A stretch of DNA of 64,000 nt, taken from positions 156,943 to 220,942 of the forward strand of contig NZ_RZOY02000006.1 in NCBI RefSeq assembly GCF_004022705.2, read 5' to 3'. Source of the DNA: Mesorhizobium sp. M2D.F.Ca.ET.226.01.1.1. Lineage in GTDB: Bacteria; Pseudomonadota; Alphaproteobacteria; Rhizobiales; Rhizobiaceae. Positions 1-9,361 of this stretch are shown here, one piece after another (position 1 is the stretch's first letter; every line of letters starts with the position of its first letter). The position numbers were made by a program, and so were the translations under genes. The notes under the pieces were generated by a model. That model saw only the letters and a list, made by a program, of their open reading frames with translations. It ran no database searches and was not told where the DNA came from.

Positions 1-897
1 CGACGACGGTGCCGATGCCGCCCCAGGTCGGCGTGCCGCCGACGAACACCGACGCCAAAACCGGCAGCAGATAGCCGTCGCCCGCCGTCGGCCACCAGGT
101 GAAGTTGATCATCACCGAGAACGTGCCGGCGATCGCCGCCCCGATGCCGGTGAAGACGAACACTTTCACCTTCACCAGCTTGACGTCGATGCCCATCTGC
201 TTGGCGCTGTCCGGATTGTCGCCGACCACCCTCACCTGCGCGCCGAAGCGGTGCCGGTTGTAGAGCAGCGCCGAGAACACGACGAAGGCGATCGCCCAGA
301 AGATCTGCACCGGAATACCCCAGATCTGGCTGGAGAAGATCTTGTAGGCCGCGCTGTCGGCCAGATTGGTCAGCGCCGTCGACTTGCCCTCGTTGATGAT
401 CTGGATCAGGCCGCGCAACAGGAAGTTCATGCCGAGCGTGGCGATCAGCGACGACAGCCCGCCATAGACGACCAGCGACCCGACCAGGAAACCGAGCAGC
501 GTGCCGGTGACCAGCGCCGCCGCGATGCCGAGGAACGGATCGTAGCCGGCCTGCACCACCAGCGCGAAGACCCAGGACGCAAAACCCATCGTTGCCGGGA
601 AAGACAGGTCGATCTCGTCGCAGGTGACGACGAAGACAAGCGGCACCACCACGAAAAGCGCAACGGGAAGCGTCGTTAGTACCGAGCTGTAGAGATACCA
701 GGTCGTGAAGACGGTCGGGTTGGCGATGATGAACACCGCCATCATAACGATGAACACGGCAAGCGTGCCCAGTGACGCGCGGTTGTCGAGGACGAAGCCG
801 CGCAGCCAGTGGTTGGACGGATGGCTCCATTCCTTGGCAGCCGGGCCGCTTGTTCTTCCGAGGGGAGTTTGCAGGTCGGGTTCCATAGCCTTGCTCA

Positions 898-898
<1 letters not shown>
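1..898 (-). CDS. Sugar ABC transporter permease, RbsC/FrcC type (partial, 3' end beyond the window)
   Basis: This is the inner-membrane permease of a monosaccharide-type ABC importer, the last visible gene of a five-gene minus-strand operon. The reading frame is open from the ATG at 898 to the window edge, so the C-terminus is missing. After a hydrophilic start (MSKAMEPD) come long hydrophobic segments, and a stretch near 410-440 reads GLSSLIATLGMNFLLRG, which resembles the conserved permease segment of the BPD_transp_2 family (PF02653). Its ATG shares one base with the TGA of the ATPase gene (TGATG), so the two are probably translationally coupled. The downstream ATG at 886 is an alternative start. 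The transported sugar cannot be told from sequence. Confidence 0.9.
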
Positions 899-1686
<788 letters not shown>

Positions 1687-1774
1687 GCGATCCTCGCTTG
1701 AATTGCTTGTTCTGCCGGCCTCGTCTGCCGGCGGTCCCGCCGGCCGGGTCAAGCCCGGCCGGCGGCCTGGGAGG

Positions 1775-2782
1775 TCAGCGCAGCGCCTGCTTGGCGAGCT
1801 CTGAGACGATCTCGTAGTTCTGCGGCGTCACGAAGCCGGCGCCGGTGTCGACATTCATGGGCGCCAGCCCCAGCACCACCTGCTGGCACAGGCTGAGGAT
1901 CGGCAGGTAGCCTTGCATGAACGGCTGCTGGTCGGCCGTCAGTTGCACCCAGCCGCCCTTGAAGGCCTCGACGATCTGTGGGCTGGTGTCGAAGCCGAAA
2001 TTGAAGATGTCGCCGGGCTTCCTGCCCGCCGCCTGCATATAGGTGGCGACATTGCCCAGCATCTGCCCGCCGGGATAACCGACCGCCTTGACGCCGGGAT
2101 TGTTGAGCAGCGCGGCAGTGATCGGCGGGATCGCGAGATTGGGATCGGCTGCCCATTCGGTTTGTGAATTGATCTGAACGACATCGACGCCCGCCTCCTT
2201 CAGCGCGGCGACCGTCCCACGCTCGCGCGCGCCGCGGCTCTCATTCTCGAACGGGCCGATCATGATCGCCTTGTCGCCGGCTTTCAGCCCGGCCAACTTG
2301 AACGCCTCGGCGCCGAGCGCGCGCCCCTGCTGCTCCTGCTGCGCGCCGACATAACCGCCCCCGAACGCCGCCACCACAGTCGGCACCGGAACGTTCTGGT
2401 ACATCATCTTGATGCCGTCCTTATGCGCCTGTTCGGCCAGCGGCATGATCGCGGCGTCGCCCGGATGGCCCATCATGGCGATGCCCTGGGGCTTGACGGC
2501 GACCGCCTCGCGCAATTGCTGCACCATCTTTTCGACGTCCCAACCGGAAAAGATGTAGTCGACCTTCGGCCCGAGATCGGCCGCTGCCTGCTTGGCGCCA
2601 TTATAGACGATGGTGCCGAAGGCGTCGCCCTCGGCGCCGCCGACGAAGAAGCGGATGTGGACGTCCTTGCACCATTGGGCGTCAAGCGCCTTTGCCGGCA
2701 AGGTGGAAATCGAGGCGCAGAGCGCCGTGGCGGCCGCCACGACGGTCGAGCGCAGAACAGTTCTTCTGGTCGTGATGCTCAT
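1775..2782 (-). CDS. Periplasmic sugar-binding protein of ABC transporter
   Basis: This is the substrate-binding subunit of the importer, a periplasmic-binding-protein-like domain of the RbsB class (Peripla_BP_4, PF13407), 335 residues. The N-terminus (MSITTRRTVLRS, then an alanine-rich hydrophobic stretch to about residue 32) is a signal peptide with a twin-arginine look. The ATG at 2782 is preceded by GGGAGG at good distance; a frame extension to 2815 adds 11 residues and is less likely. The body carries the usual family segments, including FSGWDVEKMVQQL and GYPGGQM. High expression would be expected relative to its neighbours. The ligand is unknown; the catabolic genes upstream suggest a sugar or polyol that is oxidised and isomerised. 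Confidence 0.92.
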   Translation of the reverse strand: MSITTRRTVLRSTVVAAATALCASISTLPAKALDAQWCKDVHIRFFVGGAEGDAFGTIVYNGAKQAAADLGPKVDYIFSGWDVEKMVQQLREAVAVKPQGIAMMGHPGDAAIMPLAEQAHKDGIKMMYQNVPVPTVVAAFGGGYVGAQQEQQGRALGAEAFKLAGLKAGDKAIMIGPFENESRGARERGTVAALKEAGVDVVQINSQTEWAADPNLAIPPITAALLNNPGVKAVGYPGGQMLGNVATYMQAAGRKPGDIFNFGFDTSPQIVEAFKGGWVQLTADQQPFMQGYLPILSLCQQVVLGLAPMNVDTGAGFVTPQNYEIVSELAKQALR

Positions 2783-2865
2783 GCACGTTCCTCCCTTTTG
2801 GTCCCTCGCGATCAAGGGTTTTCAACAGTTGCTCGGATCGGCCGGCTCCTCCCGCCGGCCGGCAC

Positions 2866-3777
2866 TCAAACCGGATTGGGCAGGTAGCTATTTCCTCCCC
2901 GGCATTGCTTGAGATATTCCAGCGCCCGGACCTGCCCGGTGATCTCGAGATCGTCGCGATAGACCGGGTCGTGCCATCCCTCGATGTCGATGGCGCCCTT
3001 GTAGCCGGCCAGCCGCAATTCGCTGATCACGCGCGTCCAATCGCTGTCGCCGAAGCCTGGCGTGCGCATCTGCACGAAAGGCAGGCGGCCGAACACGCCA
3101 TGCTCGCGGATCACGTCCCAGCGCACCGTCGCGTCCTTGCCGTGGACATGGAAAATGCGCGGCGCCCATTTGCGGATCTGCGGGATCGGATCGATCAGGT
3201 AGACGAGTTGATGGCAGGGCTCCCATTCGAGGCCGAGGTTCTCATCCGGCACTTCGTTGAACATCAGCTCCCAAGCGTCGGGATTGTGTGCGATGTTCCA
3301 GTCGCCGCTTGCCCAGTTGCCGTCCATGGCGCAGTTCTCGAAGGCGATGCGCACGCCCTTATCGGCGGCGCGCCTGGCCAGAGGCCCCCACACCTCGCGA
3401 AAACGCGGCAGGCTGTCGGTCAGCTTCTTGCCACGGATGCGTCCGGTGAAGCCGCTGACCGTGGAAGCGCCGAACAGATGCGCGTTATCGATCACCGTCT
3501 CCCAGGCCGCGAGCACACCGCGATCGACCTCGCCGCTTTCGAGCGGATTGCCGAACACGCCGATCGACGACACCGTCACATCGGCATCGCCGATCGCTTC
3601 CTTGATCTGGCCGGCCAGCCTGGGCAGATCCTTGCCGCCCAGCGTCTGCCAGAAGAAAGGCTGCATGCTCTCGAAGCCAAGCGGCAGGATCTGCTTCACG
3701 TAGGCGGCCGGATCGTCGAGATTGGCCCGCACCATGGTGCCGATCCTGATATCGAGAAGCGGGTTCGGCATCGTCAT
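2866..3777 (-). CDS. Sugar phosphate isomerase/epimerase family protein (AP endonuclease 2 TIM barrel)
   Basis: This is a 303-residue cytosolic TIM-barrel protein of the xylose isomerase-like family (PF01261). Metal-ligand segments of the family are visible: ENCAMDGNW, LEWEPCH near the middle, HVHGKDA, and DIEGWHDP near the C-terminus. Its ATG at 3777 overlaps the stop of the upstream oxidoreductase (ATGA). A second ATG at 3771 sits at better distance from AGGAAGG and may be the true start, costing two residues. In sugar operons of this make-up the enzyme usually works with a Gfo/Idh oxidoreductase in inositol- or keto-sugar-type catabolism. The precise reaction cannot be assigned. Confidence 0.88.
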   Translation of the reverse strand: MTMPNPLLDIRIGTMVRANLDDPAAYVKQILPLGFESMQPFFWQTLGGKDLPRLAGQIKEAIGDADVTVSSIGVFGNPLESGEVDRGVLAAWETVIDNAHLFGASTVSGFTGRIRGKKLTDSLPRFREVWGPLARRAADKGVRIAFENCAMDGNWASGDWNIAHNPDAWELMFNEVPDENLGLEWEPCHQLVYLIDPIPQIRKWAPRIFHVHGKDATVRWDVIREHGVFGRLPFVQMRTPGFGDSDWTRVISELRLAGYKGAIDIEGWHDPVYRDDLEITGQVRALEYLKQCRGGNSYLPNPV

Positions 3778-4805
3778 CCTTCCTGGGTCGCGATCGCCAC
3801 GCGCCGTCCGGTTTCCGCGCTTTCGATCGCGCCGAACACCATGGCGAGGCTTTTGATGTTGTCTGCGCCGCGGGTCTCCGGCTCGGTGCCGGTTTCGATC
3901 GCGCGCATGAAATCCTGGATGATGCCGAGATGTCCGCCGACGCGGTCGGCCGGATCGAGCGCCGGCACCTCGATGGCTTGCGTCTTGTCGATGATACCGT
4001 CGCGGCCGGACGCAACCACCTCCGCCTTCAGCCCGTCATCGCCGTCCCACAACAGGCTGCCCCGCTCGGCGACGATGCGCCAGCTGCCTTCCCAACTGGT
4101 GCGGAAACCATCGGCGCACCAGGAGCCGGCATAGGTGAAGACCTTGCCGCCGCCGAGGTCGAAGACGGCGCTCGCCGACGAGCCCTGCCGGTACCAGGAA
4201 CTGGCCGGTTCCCATTCCTGGCAATAGACGCTGGCCGGCTCGCCGGCGACCATGTAGCGCGCGGCATCGAAGGTGTGGATCGCCATGTCGAGCAGCAGCA
4301 CATGCGCCATCTCCTCGCGAAAGCCGCCGAAATGCGGCGCGATGAAGAAATCGGCATGGATGCTGGTCGGCTTGCCGATGGCGCCGGAGTCCAGGAAGCG
4401 CCGGATTCGCCTGACATTGGCGACATAGCGCCGGTTCTGGACGACGGCGTGGACGCGCCCGGCCTGGCGCGCCGCAGTGATGATGGCCTGCGCATTCTCG
4501 GGGCTGTCGGCCAGCGGCTTTTCGGTGAGCAGGTGGCAATGATGGGCAAAGGCCGAAAGCGCGACCTCGCGGCGGGCCGCCGGCACCACGACATCGAACA
4601 CGGCGTCGGGCTTCGTCTGATCAAGGACGGCGTCGAGGCTGGTGCCGATGACTGCGTTGGCGAGATCGTATTCGCGCGCCCTCGTCTTGGCCCGCTCGGC
4701 ATCGAGATCGACGAGGCCGGCAATGGCAAGCCTGTCGATCCGCCTTGCGGCATCGAGCCACTGCTTGCTCATGGCTCCGCACCCGACCAGGACGACCTTC
4801 ATCAT
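3774..4805 (-). CDS. Gfo/Idh/MocA family oxidoreductase
   Basis: This is a 343-residue NAD(P)-dependent sugar or polyol dehydrogenase. The N-terminal Rossmann motif VLVGCGAMS (residues about 5-13) binds the cofactor. TEKPLADS near residue 94 carries the EKP motif typical of the family, with the lysine near the active site. The C-terminal half is the usual beta-sheet substrate domain. It is the first gene of the catabolic/transport operon, preceded by GGAGGAG, and starts about 60 bases from the LacI-type operator. The start could be either of two adjacent ATGs (4805 or 4802). The substrate is unknown. Confidence 0.92.
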   Translation of the reverse strand: MMKVVLVGCGAMSKQWLDAARRIDRLAIAGLVDLDAERAKTRAREYDLANAVIGTSLDAVLDQTKPDAVFDVVVPAARREVALSAFAHHCHLLTEKPLADSPENAQAIITAARQAGRVHAVVQNRRYVANVRRIRRFLDSGAIGKPTSIHADFFIAPHFGGFREEMAHVLLLDMAIHTFDAARYMVAGEPASVYCQEWEPASSWYRQGSSASAVFDLGGGKVFTYAGSWCADGFRTSWEGSWRIVAERGSLLWDGDDGLKAEVVASGRDGIIDKTQAIEVPALDPADRVGGHLGIIQDFMRAIETGTEPETRGADNIKSLAMVFGAIESAETGRRVAIATQEG

Positions 4806-4867
4806 CCAGCGCTCCTCCTCCGCTCGGCCCCCTCCAGGCCGAGTATCACGGCATCCACGGCATCACC

Positions 4868-4893
4868 GTAAACGTTTTTCCGTAAACGTTTAC
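4868..4893. promoter_or_regulatory. Paired LacI-family operator
   Basis: A perfect 12-base palindrome GTAAACGTTTAC lies at 4882-4893. A second copy, GTAAACGTTTTT, lies 14 bases to its left at 4868-4879 and matches in ten of twelve positions. The central CG and overall form match operators bound by LacI/GalR-family repressors. The site is in the gap between the divergent oxidoreductase operon and the LacI-type gene, so it probably controls both. Confidence 0.8.
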
Positions 4894-5004
4894 GAGAACA
4901 CACCCGATGGCGTAGAATGTCAATCACCTGCTCGCGAAAAATCGACATCCACTGCTTGGCCTGAAGGGCGGCTGGTGCTAGCGAAGGCAGGGGGAGAACC
5001 GGCC

Positions 5005-6030
5005 TTGGCGTCCAGCATCCACGATCTCGCGCGTCACCTGAACATTTCGATCGGCACCGTGTCCCGCGCGCTGAACGGCCGCGCCGATGTCAACGCGGAG
5101 ACGCGCCAGCGCGTGCTGGAGGCCGCCAGGAAGCTGAACTATTCTCCCAACCAATCCGGCCGGAGTCTGAGGAAAGGCGCCACCCATTCGATCGCCTTCA
5201 TGCTGCAACCGCATCCCGGCGACCAGCAATATGGCGAGCCGTTCTTCATCCCGTTCCTGATCGGTCTGCAGGCGCGGCTCGCCGAGCATGACCTGGATCT
5301 GATGGTCGTCATGGGCGAGCCCGGCCAATATCAGCAAGAGAGGCTCCGCCGCGTGGTTGAGACGCGCCGGGCCGACGCGGTCGTGCTGGCCAACACACGG
5401 CGGGAAGACGATCGGATCGACTATCTCAGCAAGGCTGGCTTTCCCTTCGCCACGCTTGGCCGAAGTCAATCCGGCGGCGACACCTATCCTTCGCTCGATA
5501 TCGATTTCGAGAGGGCCGGCGATGAAGCCGTTGACCGGCTGGTCGCGCGCGGCCACCGCCGCATCGCCGCCATCCGCCCTTCGCTTGATCTCAACTTCGG
5601 CTACCTATTCCTCGACGGCTACCGCAAGGCGCTGAAGCGGCACGGCCTCGAAGTCGACCCCGGCCTGATCGCCGACGGCTTCATCAACGAGACCGGCGGC
5701 TACCAGGTGACGCCGCGCGTGATGCTCTCCAGGGACCGGCCGACGGCCATCATCTTCAACAATGACGCAATGGCGCTCGGCGGCTGCAAGGCGCTGGCCG
5801 AGATGGGCATCAGGCCCGGCCACGATATCGCGGTGATCGTCATCGTCGACACGCCACTCTGCCGCTATTTCTCGCCGGCGCTGACCGCCTTCCGACCGTC
5901 GCTGGAGCCCATGGGAAGACGTCTGGCCGAGATGCTGCTCGCCTCCCTTCCCGCCTTCGCAGGTCCCGAAGGCACACGCATCATCCGAGAAGTCTGGCCG
6001 TTGGAGCTTGTCGCAAGAGAAAGCGATTAG
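5005..6030 (+). CDS. LacI-family transcriptional regulator of the adjacent sugar operon
   Basis: This is a 341-residue repressor. The N-terminal helix-turn-helix (SIHDLARHLNISIGTVSRAL) is followed by the hinge region (NQSGRSLRKG) and a periplasmic-binding-protein-like effector domain that ends with the usual PMGRRLAEMLL segment. I chose the TTG at 5005 because GGGGGAG lies 8 bases upstream and it places the helix-turn-helix right at the N-terminus. The frame is open further upstream to 4642 but runs through the operator region. It is divergent from the transport and catabolic genes and almost certainly represses them until the imported sugar or a derivative binds. Confidence 0.92.
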   Translation: MASSIHDLARHLNISIGTVSRALNGRADVNAETRQRVLEAARKLNYSPNQSGRSLRKGATHSIAFMLQPHPGDQQYGEPFFIPFLIGLQARLAEHDLDLMVVMGEPGQYQQERLRRVVETRRADAVVLANTRREDDRIDYLSKAGFPFATLGRSQSGGDTYPSLDIDFERAGDEAVDRLVARGHRRIAAIRPSLDLNFGYLFLDGYRKALKRHGLEVDPGLIADGFINETGGYQVTPRVMLSRDRPTAIIFNNDAMALGGCKALAEMGIRPGHDIAVIVIVDTPLCRYFSPALTAFRPSLEPMGRRLAEMLLASLPAFAGPEGTRIIREVWPLELVARESD

Positions 6031-6039
6031 CGCCTTTTC

Positions 6040-6187
6040 CTTCTCCCCTTGTGGGAGAAGGTGGCCGAGCGAAGCTCGGTCGGATGAGGGGTGCTCCAGG
6101 GAAAGCCAACGCCTCGCTCCGCTAGAACACCCCTCATCCGTCTCGGCGCTATCGCGCCGATCCACCTTCTCCCGCAGGGGGAGAAGG
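6040..6187. repeat. Large extragenic inverted repeat (rhizobial palindromic element)
   Basis: Two arms of about 55-60 bases face each other, at 6040-6094 and 6126-6187. Both contain, in opposite orientation, CTTCTCCCC, GGGAGAAGGTGG and CGGATGAGGGGTG. Each arm also folds on itself: CTTCTCCC with GGGAGAAG, and CCGAGC with GCTCGG. The element fills most of the gap between the LacI-type gene and the phytase-like gene. Elements of this form are scattered between genes in Mesorhizobium genomes. It may act as a terminator or RNA-stabilising fold for the gene ending at 6030. Confidence 0.75.
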
Positions 6188-6319
6188 AAGAAGCCGTCGC
6201 CTGTCACGCAACCATCACGTTCGCGTCCTAGACCGCTCGATGGCAAGGGCTGGCCGTATCGTCAATGCCGCGCCCTTTTGAGCTCGTTGGCCGCTCTGCT
6301 CGTCACGAAGGGGATATCG

Positions 6320-7792
6320 ATGAAACATCTCAACCGAACCGTCGCGCTCGGCGCGGCGCTTGCCCTGTTCACCGCCATGACACCGGCGCTCGCCGACGGC
6401 GTCGCCTATGTCAATAAGGGGCTCGTCGGCATCGGCCGCATTCCGGCCGGCCAGAAGGACAAGTTCGGCGAGACTTTCGGGTCGGGTTCCGGCATGGCGA
6501 TCGACACCAAGGGCTGGTCACGCGACGGCGCCGGCTACAAGGGTTCGCTCTGGCTGCTGCCGGATCGCGGCTACAACGTCGCCGGCACCACGGACTATCG
6601 CGCCCGCGTCAACACGATCGCGATCGAGCTCTCCCCAACCGCGCCGGGCGCCGCGCCCGCCGCCGGACAGGAACAGACCGGCGTCAAGGCGACGCTTGCC
6701 GACACCATGCTGCTGACCGATGACAAGGGCGCCGACACCACAGGCCTCGATCCGCTGAACGGCGTGCGCGAAGCTGCCGGCGACATGCCGATCCTGCCGC
6801 AGGCCGACAATGGCAAGCTTTCGCTGGACGACGAAGCGATCGTGCGCCTGCCCGACGGCACAATGTTCATCTCCGACGAGTACGGCCCCAACATCTACCG
6901 CTTCTCGGCCGAAGGCCGTCTGATGTCGGCGACGCAGCCGCCGGCGGCCCTGGTGCCGATGCGCCACGGCAAGCCGAACTTCGCTTCCGACAATCCCGGC
7001 CCGGGCGCCGCCGAGCCCGACCCGAAGGATCCCGAGACCGGCCGCCAGAACAACCAGGGCCTCGAAGGCATGTCGTTGACGCCGGACGGCAAGTTCCTGA
7101 TCGCGGTGCTGCAGTCGGCGACCCGCCAGGACGGCGGCGATTCCGGCTCGACCCGCCAGAATACACGCGCGCTGGTCTATGACGCCTCCGACCTCGCCCA
7201 CCTCAAGCTGGCGCACGAATATGTCGTGCCGCTGCCGGTGTTCAAGGACGCCAAGGGCAAGACCAAGGTGGCCGCGCAGAGCGAGATCGTGGCGCTCTCC
7301 GACACCAGCTTCCTGATGCTGGCGCGCGACAGCGGCAACGGCCAGGGCGTGAAGGGCGACGAGTCGCTCTACCGCAAGATCAACATTGTCGATCTCTCCG
7401 GCGCGACCGATATCGCCAACGGTCCTTTCGACGCGGCCGACAAGCCGGTCGCGCCGAAGGGCGTGGTCGATGCGTCGGTGACACCGGCGAAGCTGACGCC
7501 GTTCATCGACATCAACGACCCGGCCGAGCTCGGCCGCTTCGGCCTGCACAACGGCGCACCGAACGACAAGAACAACCTCTCGGAGAAGTGGGAGGCGATG
7601 TCGCTGGCCCCGGTGCTCGACCCGAAGCTGCCCGACGACTATTTCCTGTTCGTCGCCAACGACAACGACTTCCTCACCCAGGACGGCTTCCAAGTCGGCG
7701 CGCCCTACAAGGCCGATGATGGCGCCGATGTCGACACCACCTTCCTGGTCTATCAGGTCACCCTGCCCGGCCTTTCCAGCAACACCCAGTAA
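6320..7792 (+). CDS. Esterase-like activity of phytase family protein, exported
   Basis: This is a 490-residue secreted protein. A signal peptide is clear (MKHLNRTVALGAALAL to ALA at about residue 23). The remainder matches the phytase-like esterase family (PF13449): a beta-propeller-like chain with LPDRGYN, LDDEAIVRLPDG, ISDEYGPNIYRF and GLEGMSLTPDG. The ATG at 6320 follows AAGGGG by 6 bases. The open frame runs back to 6008 through the palindromic repeat, so the longer version is not real. Members hydrolyse phosphoesters or esters in the periplasm, but specificities are poorly known. It stands alone between the LacI-type gene and a MATE exporter. Confidence 0.85.
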   Translation: MKHLNRTVALGAALALFTAMTPALADGVAYVNKGLVGIGRIPAGQKDKFGETFGSGSGMAIDTKGWSRDGAGYKGSLWLLPDRGYNVAGTTDYRARVNTIAIELSPTAPGAAPAAGQEQTGVKATLADTMLLTDDKGADTTGLDPLNGVREAAGDMPILPQADNGKLSLDDEAIVRLPDGTMFISDEYGPNIYRFSAEGRLMSATQPPAALVPMRHGKPNFASDNPGPGAAEPDPKDPETGRQNNQGLEGMSLTPDGKFLIAVLQSATRQDGGDSGSTRQNTRALVYDASDLAHLKLAHEYVVPLPVFKDAKGKTKVAAQSEIVALSDTSFLMLARDSGNGQGVKGDESLYRKINIVDLSGATDIANGPFDAADKPVAPKGVVDASVTPAKLTPFIDINDPAELGRFGLHNGAPNDKNNLSEKWEAMSLAPVLDPKLPDDYFLFVANDNDFLTQDGFQVGAPYKADDGADVDTTFLVYQVTLPGLSSNTQ

Positions 7793-7882
7793 GTCGCCTG
7801 GCCATCTGCCTCGCCCGGAAAGGGGTGCATGTGCCTCAGGCCTGCGATAGCATCGCAGGCCTGACTCATTTCCGGTGCCTCC

Positions 7883-9355
7883 ATGGATGACAAAAAGCCT
7901 GCCCGCCCGGGCGTCGGCGACCTGACCAGCGGGCCGATCCCGCGCACGCTGCTGTTGTTCGCGCTGCCGGTGCTGGGCTCCAACGTGCTGCAGTCGCTGA
8001 ATGGCTCGATCAACGCGGTCTGGGTCGGCCGCTTCCTCGGCGAGGCGGCGCTCACCGCCACCTCAAACGCCAATCTGGTGCTGTTCCTGATCCTCGGCAC
8101 GGTCTTCGGCATCGGCATGGCGGCGACCATCCTGGTGGCGCAATCGGTCGGCGCCCGCGACTTGCCTGAAGCAAAGCGCATCGTCGGCACCAGCGCGACC
8201 TTCTTCTTCCTCATCTCGGTCATATTCGCCGTCTGCGGCTGGATCTGGGTCGACGCCATCCTCGCCGGGCTCGGCACGCCGGCCGACGCGCTGCCGCTGG
8301 CGCGCAGCTACCTGCGCATCATCTTCGCCGCGGTGCCGATGACGAACCTTCTGTCCTTCGTCATGACCGTGCTGCGCGGCGCCGGCGACTCGGGCACGCC
8401 GTTTGTCTTCATGGCGCTGGCGGTCGTTCTCGACGTCGTGCTCAATCCGCTGCTGATCCGCGGCATCGGCCCCTTCCCCGAACTCGGCATCGCCGGCTCG
8501 GCCACCGCGACGCTGATCGGCCAGACGGTGAGCGTGATCGCCATCCTGATCGTGCTCTATGTCCGCAAGCACCCGCTGCGACTCGCGGGTACCGACCTTG
8601 CGCTGCTTAGACCCGATCCGGCGCTGCTACGCATCGTCGTCTTCAAGGGCACTCCGATGGGATTGCAGATGATCGTCATCTCGGCCGCCGCGCTCACCGT
8701 GATGGGCATCGTCAATTCCTATGGCTCGCAGGTCGCCGCCGCCTACGGCATTGCCGCCCAGCTCTGGACCTACATTCAGATGCCGGCTCTCGCCATCGGC
8801 GCCGCCGTCTCCTCCATGGCGGCGCAGAATGTCGGTGCCGGCCGCTGGGACCGCATCGGCAAGGTCGCGGCCTCAGGCGTAGGCTTCAACCTGATGCTGA
8901 CCGGCGCGCTGGTGGCGCTGCTCTTCGTCTTCGACCGCGCCGTGCTCAGCCTTTTCCTCAGCGGCGACAGCACCGCGATCGACATCGCCGCCCACATCAA
9001 CAAGGCGGCGTCCTGGTCGTTCATCCTGTTCGGCATCACCATCGTCTTGTTCGCCACGGTGCGCGCCACCGGCGCCGTCATGCCGCCGCTGGTCATCCTG
9101 GTCATCTCGGTGCTGATCGTGCGCACCGGCTTTGCCTACTACTTCAGGAGCTGGATCGGCCAGGAAGCGCTGTGGTGGAGTTTTCCGGCCGGCTCCATCA
9201 CCTCGCTGGCGCTGGCCGCCGCCTATTACCGCTTCGGCCGGTGGCGGACCATGCATATGATCGAGGACAGGCCGGCCGCCGGCGAGCCGCCGGACACCGG
9301 CCTTGGCTTGCCGCGCCAGCGTGCCAATCTTGCCCCTGAGACGCCGGCCAGTTGA
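7883..9355 (+). CDS. MATE family multidrug efflux transporter
   Basis: This is a 490-residue integral membrane protein with about twelve hydrophobic segments arranged as two homologous halves, as in the MATE/NorM family (PF01554). The N-terminus GPIPRTLLLFALPVLGSNVL and the segment AVWVGRFLGEAALTA are typical. It presumably exports cationic compounds in exchange for sodium or protons. The C-terminal 30 residues are hydrophilic. It converges with the MFS gene on the other strand, with only six bases between the stops. I see no strong ribosome site before the ATG at 7883. Confidence 0.93.
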   Translation: MDDKKPARPGVGDLTSGPIPRTLLLFALPVLGSNVLQSLNGSINAVWVGRFLGEAALTATSNANLVLFLILGTVFGIGMAATILVAQSVGARDLPEAKRIVGTSATFFFLISVIFAVCGWIWVDAILAGLGTPADALPLARSYLRIIFAAVPMTNLLSFVMTVLRGAGDSGTPFVFMALAVVLDVVLNPLLIRGIGPFPELGIAGSATATLIGQTVSVIAILIVLYVRKHPLRLAGTDLALLRPDPALLRIVVFKGTPMGLQMIVISAAALTVMGIVNSYGSQVAAAYGIAAQLWTYIQMPALAIGAAVSSMAAQNVGAGRWDRIGKVAASGVGFNLMLTGALVALLFVFDRAVLSLFLSGDSTAIDIAAHINKAASWSFILFGITIVLFATVRATGAVMPPLVILVISVLIVRTGFAYYFRSWIGQEALWWSFPAGSITSLALAAAYYRFGRWRTMHMIEDRPAAGEPPDTGLGLPRQRANLAPETPAS

Positions 9356-9361
9356 GGTCCG

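Noticed and set aside
6518..7693. Open frame of 391 residues opposite the phytase-like gene
   Set aside because: It is antisense to a well supported exported protein, with low-complexity composition and no motif.
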